Assembly (NCBI GenBank): GCA_009741485.1 | Contig: CM019227.1 | Span: 19,074,268 to 19,138,267, forward strand | Length of the DNA stretch: 64,000 nt | DNA from: Malurus cyaneus samueli | Taxonomy: Eukaryota; Chordata; Aves; Passeriformes; Maluridae | Direction: 5' to 3' | Shown here: positions 61,417 to 64,000 of the stretch, one piece after another | Layout of the letters: each line of letters starts with the position of its first letter | Position numbering within the stretch: position 1 is the first letter of the stretch | Translations under genes and position numbers: made by a program | Notes under the pieces: generated by a model | What the model saw: only the letters and a program-made list of their open reading frames with translations | What the model was told of the DNA's origin: nothing | The model's database searches: none

Positions 61417-63238
61417 GCTTTTGCATCCTTACCTGCTGCAGGGGTCTGAGTAAACCATGCTTGCTCACTCAGCTTGATGAGGCTCTGAATTCAAGCTCAA
61501 CAAAGACCACAACTCAGACGAGGCTGGCTGCTCACTGTGAATCCTGCTGAGCAACAACTTGTCCAGTTTTGTTCAAGGGAGGTGTAGGGCTGAAACTCCA
61601 CAAGCTGCCACTGCTGAGCTGGGTCCAGGTGTACATCCAGGCTGGTATCTAATCTATGGACTTCTTGCATGGCACATCATCCCAGCCTAAGGACCAGGTG
61701 CCACCTGCCAGCTCCAGCAGCAGCTCCAGCCCTGCAGCCCAGGTCCTGGCAGCCTGGTATAAGGGGTACATCTGCATCAGTCCTTGGCACCTCCAGAGTT
61801 TTATCTCAAGCAGCTTTGTCTCTGTGGTGCAGTACTCCACAGCCACCTGCACCTCTCACCTGGACAACAGGATATCCCTTGGGCACAGTGGGACAGGGCT
61901 TCCTTGCTGCCTCCACAGCCAAAATGCTGCAGGACTTCCCCATGGCCACATTCACACCAATTTCTTGGGGGAAGAAGCAACAATGTCTCAGAGATCTGAG
62001 TTTCCCCGTGTTTGGCTGCCTGTTTCACACAACCGGTCAGTGAACTCCAGCACTGCTTCCCACGAAAGGGCTGTGGTGATGCTGGAACCCTGCTGGGGAG
62101 CAGAATTCCCCCAGAACCAACCTTGAGACAAAGCCAGAGGAAAATGGAATTCAGCATTTCACAGCTCACAGAAGTACTTGTGGATGTGCCTGTAAGGATA
62201 TGCCCAACAGTCATAACCTCTCTCTTAAGTGCTTTAGGCTTTTCTTGCACTCCAGAAACATCAGCCACAGCTCCTGCAGGATACTGTGCTCTTGAGGGGC
62301 AAAGCATTTCCCAGAGATATGGCTTTCCTTGCAGCCCACCATTGCTTGTGCTCCAGGGCTGACTCCATCTCAGGAACTGAACTCAGCAGTTCAGTTGAGC
62401 TCAGCTTCAAGGACTGCAGAGCCATAGTTCCCAGAATTCCTGAGAGTGTGGGTCTCCTCAGGATGACTTCCTATCCTAATGAGCAATAACAGACTCATGA
62501 ACAGATTTTTGAAATTGCAGAAGTGGAAACCACAGGAGGAATAACTGACTTGCTGAGGAAATCTTATTAATGCGTTCGACAGAGCCTTGGGGTGGGGACA
62601 GGGGCAAGTTAGGGCATTCCAAGGAAATGTGGGAGCATCTCTCCAGACCGGCTGCCTGCCTTGTGCTCAGCCCTCTGACAGCATTGGATTTGCCTCCAGC
62701 TCGGACAGGCCACTTGGGGAGCATTTCTAGCCCGTGTTTAGGAGGGTAATGTGCTACTCCTTTGGCCAGTGGGGGCAGATGTTTGCTCCAGCCCATTCCC
62801 TGCATCAGGGCAACCTCCGGCCGGGTCAGAGTCAGTGACAGCTGCTGGGCTGTCTGAGAGCTGTTTGCAAAGAAGAGGGTCCAGGGCTGCCCAAATGAAG
62901 TGGAAGGGCAGGCTCTTGTTCCTTAAGCACAAACACAAACACTTCTGCTGCAGGCAGAAGTCTTTGGCCTGAATTGTCTCATGACCTTTGCCATGGACCG
63001 TCCCCCACATGACCGGAGCCTGCTGGCCAGGGCTGGATCTGTGTTTCCTTGTACACACAGCAACAGTACACTCATGGCGTCGGTCTGCTCCTGCCCTGCT
63101 TTTACACTGGTTTTCTGAGGCTGGGGATGTTTTTAAGGGTTTAATGTTTAATCTGCACCCTTCTGATGAGGAGAACTTGTAGAGGTTATGGGAGCATGGA
63201 GGTGGCTGCCCAAGGTCCTCTTCCTTCCCAGGCTCTGT

Positions 63239-63336
63239 GTGCCTCCAACCTGAGAGGTTTTCAGAGCCATGGGGATGTGAAATACATGTGCCTCCAGCCT
63301 AGGAGGTTTTCGGAAGCACAGTGGTGTGGAATCCAG
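63239..63336. repeat. diverged 49-bp tandem duplication
   Basis: The unit gtgcctccaacctgagaggt at 63239 recurs as gtgcctccagcctaggaggt at 63288, followed by similar tails (gtgaaatac and gtggaatcc). Confidence 0.6.
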
Positions 63337-64000
63337 GGATATGAATCCATGGGAAAAGCCATTTGCCAGGGATGGTGAAAGGCGCGTGATGGACATCCCC
63401 CTCCAGGCAGGAGAGCTGCGCTGCAAGCACAGGAAAGAGGGGAAGTTTTGAATTTCCAGGCAGTTTTCTGCAGAAACACACTGCTCTGGGCCATGCAGGA
63501 GCCGCTGTGTCCACAGCAAGCCCTTGTGGCCCCAGGCACTGCCACAGCAGTACCAGTCCCCCTGGTAACACCACAGCTGTGGGACCAGCTCTGTCCCTCC
63601 TTAGACATGGGATCAGGGTCTCCCTTCCCCCAAGGCTGCAGAACTGGGGATTATGCAACAGGTCCCACGTGATGCCTGAAGCCAGCCACTGGCCCTGAGG
63701 AGCAGCCCTGCCCTGGTCCCAAACAACCCCAGTGTTCTCCAAATGGCCTTATCCTGAGCCCATCCTCCCTGCTGCTGGTCCATCACCATCACCCAATCAA
63801 CCACGGAGGCATCTGTCCTGAAAGTCCCCGGGAGCCAAAAATCTCTATGTCCCAACCCCAAATGTTTTCTGCTGCCCTTCTTTTGGGCTGTGCCATCCCC
63901 AGGGCTCCCTGGTGAGATCCAGAGCATTGAGCTGCTGCCTCCCACCTAGCAGCCCCAGCCAGGAGCTCCATGCCTACAGTTCCTGGTGAGCTGCAGAGAT

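Larger units (their letters stand above)
59336..64000. other. intergenic region, no supported gene
   Basis: About 4.7 kb with no recognised exon. In particular, there is no sequence like ATP6V0C, the next gene in mammals. It holds a CTCF-like site at 59965, a 23-base poly-T run at 61394-61416 and a diverged 49-bp tandem duplication at 63239-63336. Confidence 0.5.

Noticed and set aside
1..64000. CRISPR arrays, operons, bacterial-type regulators, tRNA and rRNA genes
   Set aside because: None seen. The window is vertebrate nuclear DNA and no cloverleaf or rRNA-like segment was recognised.

Overview
This is a vertebrate nuclear genome window, almost certainly avian. It holds at least ten 3'-end fragments of CR1 LINEs, with the typical terminal ATTCTATGATTCTATGG-type end. 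It also holds a 916-bp solo LTR whose wording resembles passerine ERV LTRs, a gammaretrovirus-like ERV remnant, and one intron-rich protein-coding gene recognisable as TBC1D24. A passerine bird is my best guess; no species call is possible from the sequence alone.

Layout. Positions 1-1500 carry a broken endogenous retrovirus (gag nucleocapsid plus protease) folded back on itself as an inverted repeat, next to a 30-bp minisatellite. Positions 1500-27200 hold no gene I can support. They contain several short tandem duplications, five CR1 fragments, a poly-A tract and a few strong-looking transcription-factor palindromes (a Grainyhead-type AACCGGTT site near 16170 and a perfect CRE at 26313). 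A CpG island at about 27225-27720 is the TBC1D24 promoter with a non-coding first exon. Intron 1 (13.4 kb) runs to 40903 and contains four CR1 pieces.

The TBC1D24 coding region runs from 40980 to 55553 in six exons plus one optional 18-bp microexon. Exon 2 encodes the whole TBC domain. Exons 3-7 encode the TLDc domain. The spliced CDS is 1668 nt (555 residues), or 1686 nt (561 residues) with the microexon; every junction keeps phase. The microexon at 44224-44241 lies where mammals have their six-residue TBC1D24 microexon. The solo LTR sits inside a CR1 copy in intron 5. From 55554 to the end there is a long probable 3' UTR without a canonical AATAAA, then intergenic DNA with a CTCF-like site at 59965.

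The protein is a synaptic and vesicle-trafficking factor that combines a catalytically atypical Rab-GAP fold with a TLDc domain. Sequence-visible control layers are several short upstream ORFs before the start codon, the alternative microexon, and donor sites that create an immediate in-frame TAG if intron 2 is retained. No novel multi-gene system is visible. The items most worth a second look are the microexon, the upstream ORF cluster, the ERV foldback and the nested LTR-in-CR1 insertion.
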